Below are positions 62,534-64,000 of a stretch of 64,000 bases of DNA, piece by piece (the first letter of the stretch is position 1; each line of letters starts with the position of its first letter). The position numbers were made by a program, and so were the translations under genes. The DNA is taken from assembly GCA_963700775.1 (NCBI GenBank), contig CAVOYU010000008.1:62001-126000 (forward strand). The letters are read 5' to 3'. The notes beneath the pieces were generated by a model. That model was not told the origin of the DNA and ran no database searches. It saw nothing but the letters and a program-made list of their open reading frames with translations. This DNA is from Thermohalobaculum sp963700775 (GTDB lineage Bacteria; Pseudomonadota; Alphaproteobacteria; Rhodobacterales; Rhodobacteraceae).

Positions 62534-63353
62534 GGGTGCTGTCAGACGAATGCGAACCAGTCTCAGTTTGCCAGGGGAGGCCGAATATCAGGCCGCGCCG
62601 AGCTGACGCCACTCGGCAAGCGCGGCGGCGCGGGTGAGTTTGAAATTGTCCCTGCTTGTAAGACTGCGTTCTTGATTGAAGTGATTGTAGACGGAGGAGT
62701 GGACGGCGGCGAAGGTCTGCAAACTTCGCATGCGCCGGAACCGGAGCATCGCCCTCTCTCGTCGTCGCAATGGTAGGTGTGAATTCTCGACGCGGTTGTT
62801 CAGCCATCGACCGGTTGACTGAAGAGCCGTTGCACCCAGCTCCCTCAAGGCAGCCCGGTACGACGGGAAGAGATCGGTGACGATCTGCGCCGGCTGACCG
62901 TATCGGCGCATCAGTTTTCTGAGGAATCTCAGTGCCGCCTTCTTGTTCCGACGCTTGGTGACGACAGCCTCCAGCACCTCGCCCTCGTGATCGACGGCCC
63001 GCCAGAGGTAGTGCCGCTCGCCATTGATCTTCACGAACAATTCGTCGACGTGCCAGCGCCAATCAGAGAAGGCCCGCATGCGATCGAGGCGCTTGCGTCG
63101 GATCTCGGCCGCGAACATCGGCCCGAACCGGTTCCACCAGTACCGCACCGCCTCGTGGCTGACCTCAATGCCGCGCTCATGAAGGAGGTCTTCGACATTC
63201 CTCAGCGACAGCGGAAAGCGTACATACATCATGACCGCCAGGCGAATGATCTCGGGGCTGGTCTTGAAGTAGCGGAAAGGGTTCGATCTGATCATCGCGG
63301 AAGGCTATGATCGGCACGACGCCGGCTCAAGCCGGTTTAATCTGACAGTGCCC
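62534..63353 (-). mobile_element. Complete IS6-family insertion sequence (820 bp)
   Basis: Imperfect 13-bp terminal inverted repeats, GGGTGCTGTCAGA at the left and TCTGACAGTGCCC at the right (11 of 13 matching), enclose one transposase gene. The length of 820 bp is normal for the IS6/IS26 family. The 8 bp on the two sides (AGCGGAGT and ATCGCTAA) do not match, so there is no target duplication. Confidence 0.8.
62588..63295 (-). CDS. IS6-family transposase
   Basis: A 235-residue DDE transposase. The N-terminal helix-turn-helix reads 'RFPLSLRNVEDLLHERGIEVSHEAVRYWWNRFGP'. The catalytic core has first Asp in 'WHVDELFVKING', second Asp in 'IVTDLFPSYRAALRELG' and Glu in 'LNNRVENSHLPLRRRERAM'. It is full length with no interruptions, so the element could be active. 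Confidence 0.9.
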   Translation of the reverse strand: MIRSNPFRYFKTSPEIIRLAVMMYVRFPLSLRNVEDLLHERGIEVSHEAVRYWWNRFGPMFAAEIRRKRLDRMRAFSDWRWHVDELFVKINGERHYLWRAVDHEGEVLEAVVTKRRNKKAALRFLRKLMRRYGQPAQIVTDLFPSYRAALRELGATALQSTGRWLNNRVENSHLPLRRRERAMLRFRRMRSLQTFAAVHSSVYNHFNQERSLTSRDNFKLTRAAALAEWRQLGAA

Positions 63354-63423
63354 ATCGCTAACCCCCGGAATTGCGGGAGGATTTCGGGACAGAAGTACTT
63401 GCAGGGGAAGAGACAGGTCTGGG

Positions 63424-63513
63424 TGGCGGAGAGAGCGGGATTCGAACCCGCGATACCGTTGCCGGTATACACGCTTTCCAGGCGTGCGCCTTCGACCGCT
63501 CGGCCACCTCTCC
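63424..63513 (-). tRNA. tRNA-Ser (anticodon GGA)
   Basis: A class II tRNA with long variable arm. Acceptor GGAGAGG/TCTCTCC, anticodon loop CTGGAAA (GGA), variable arm TACCGG-CAA-CGGTA, T-loop GGTTCGAATCC, and encoded CCA. Its 3' end faces the IS6/integrase debris. Confidence 0.95.
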
Positions 63514-63669
63514 GTCGCGGCGGACGCTATATCGGCGGATTCGAAATCGCAAGCGTTCGCGGTCGTTCGGACGTGCCCGTTCCGCGCCTTCTCGCGCGCC
63601 GCAATCCTTCCCCCGCGCCTCCCTTGGCATGGGGCCGGCGGCGCACTAGGTTCAATCGCGCCGGCGGCC

Positions 63670-63996
63670 GTGCCGGTGGCCGGCGGGAAATCCGAATTGC
63701 GCGCACTTGCCCTGTTTTTCGGCCTGATCGGGCTGGCGGTCCTGGTGGTCGACCTGGCCGGTAGCCTCTCGGCGCAGGGGACCCCGGCGCTCGAGCCGCT
63801 CGGCGCCTGGTGGGCCTGGCTCCACCGCGACAGCCTGTTGCTGCTGCAGCCGGCGATCGAGCGCCATCTGACGCCGGCGCTCTGGGATCCGGGCGTCCAG
63901 ACGCTGCTGGAGTGGCCGGCCGCGCCGCAGTTCCTCGGGCTGGCGGCGGCGTTCGGGCTGCTGGCCCTGTGGCGGCGCCGGAAGCGCCGGCGCTGA
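63670..63996 (+). CDS. Small membrane protein, function unknown
   Basis: About 108 residues with two membrane helices: 'ALALFFGLIGLAVLVVDLAGSL' near the N-terminus and 'FLGLAAAFGLLALW' before a strongly basic end 'RRRKRRR'. The central part, about 50 residues, is rich in Trp and Leu. Start is uncertain: GTG 63670 or 63676, or TTG 63697. I do not recognise the family, although the two-helix, basic-tail layout is common in alphaproteobacteria. Confidence 0.55.
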   Translation: MPVAGGKSELRALALFFGLIGLAVLVVDLAGSLSAQGTPALEPLGAWWAWLHRDSLLLLQPAIERHLTPALWDPGVQTLLEWPAAPQFLGLAAAFGLLALWRRRKRRR

Positions 63997-64000
63997 CGGC

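Overview
The window is GC-rich (about two thirds G+C), densely coded DNA with ATGA gene overlaps, Shine-Dalgarno GGAGG signals, many ABC importers and IS6/IS3-type insertion sequences. This fits an alphaproteobacterium of the Rhodobacterales/Rhodospirillales kind; the genus cannot be told from the sequence alone. There are no rRNA genes or CRISPR arrays. Four tRNA genes (Gln-TTG, Pro-CGG, Gly-GCC, Ser-GGA) are present.

Layout. (1) 1-2265: a three-gene nitrate/taurine-type ABC importer (minus strand), with a divergent GntR/FadR regulator at 2484. (2) 3168-5944: tmpB-tmpA-like oxygenases for a quaternary-ammonium phosphonate, with a divergent LysR regulator. (3) 6056-12691: dppA, an M24 aminopeptidase and dppBCDF (dipeptide import and cleavage). 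(4) 12695-16015: a choline-kinase-like phosphotransferase coupled to a dimethylglycine/sarcosine-dehydrogenase-like flavoprotein. (5) 16159-42210: a 26 kb block bounded by a perfect 21-bp direct repeat that is the 3' end of tRNA-Gln, so it looks like a genomic island. Its cargo is envelope and transport genes: patatin lipase, outer-membrane protein, small lipoprotein plus membrane alpha/beta hydrolase, HdeD-like protein, alkylsulfatase, AbgT transporter-M20 peptidase-porin, two paralogous SLC13/RCK permeases bracketing an RND pump and an MFS exporter, a membrane beta-helix protein and an AI-2E-type permease. No integrase was found inside it. (6) 42.2-43.1 kb: tRNA cluster and IS3 remnants. (7) 43260-59453: a carnitine/gamma-butyrobetaine catabolic region with a PotABCD-type importer, acyl-CoA ligase, acyl-CoA dehydrogenase, CaiD-like hydratase, carnitine-dehydrogenase-like enzyme, beta-keto acid cleavage enzyme, aldehyde dehydrogenase, Rieske oxygenase, RidA, alpha/beta hydrolase and a CdhR-like regulator. 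(8) 59757-63996: Acr3 arsenite exporter, a tyrosine-recombinase remnant, two nested IS6-family elements, tRNA-Ser and a small membrane protein.

How it fits together. Regions 2-4 and 7 converge on glycine betaine. TmpA/TmpB would yield it from trimethylaminoethylphosphonate. The CoA ligase to acyl-CoA dehydrogenase to CaiD to carnitine dehydrogenase to keto-acid cleavage series would yield it from gamma-butyrobetaine or carnitine. The Rieske oxygenase and the DMGDH-like flavoprotein could then remove methyl groups. These substrate assignments are inferred from family and neighbourhood.

Two structural themes recur. First, several minus-strand genes are broken by single-base insertions; this is most severe in the permeases at 0.3-1.1 kb and 47.7-49.3 kb, and may be consensus error or decay. 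Second, each of the three ABC solute-binding-protein genes is followed inside its operon by a strong GC hairpin (11-13 bp stems).
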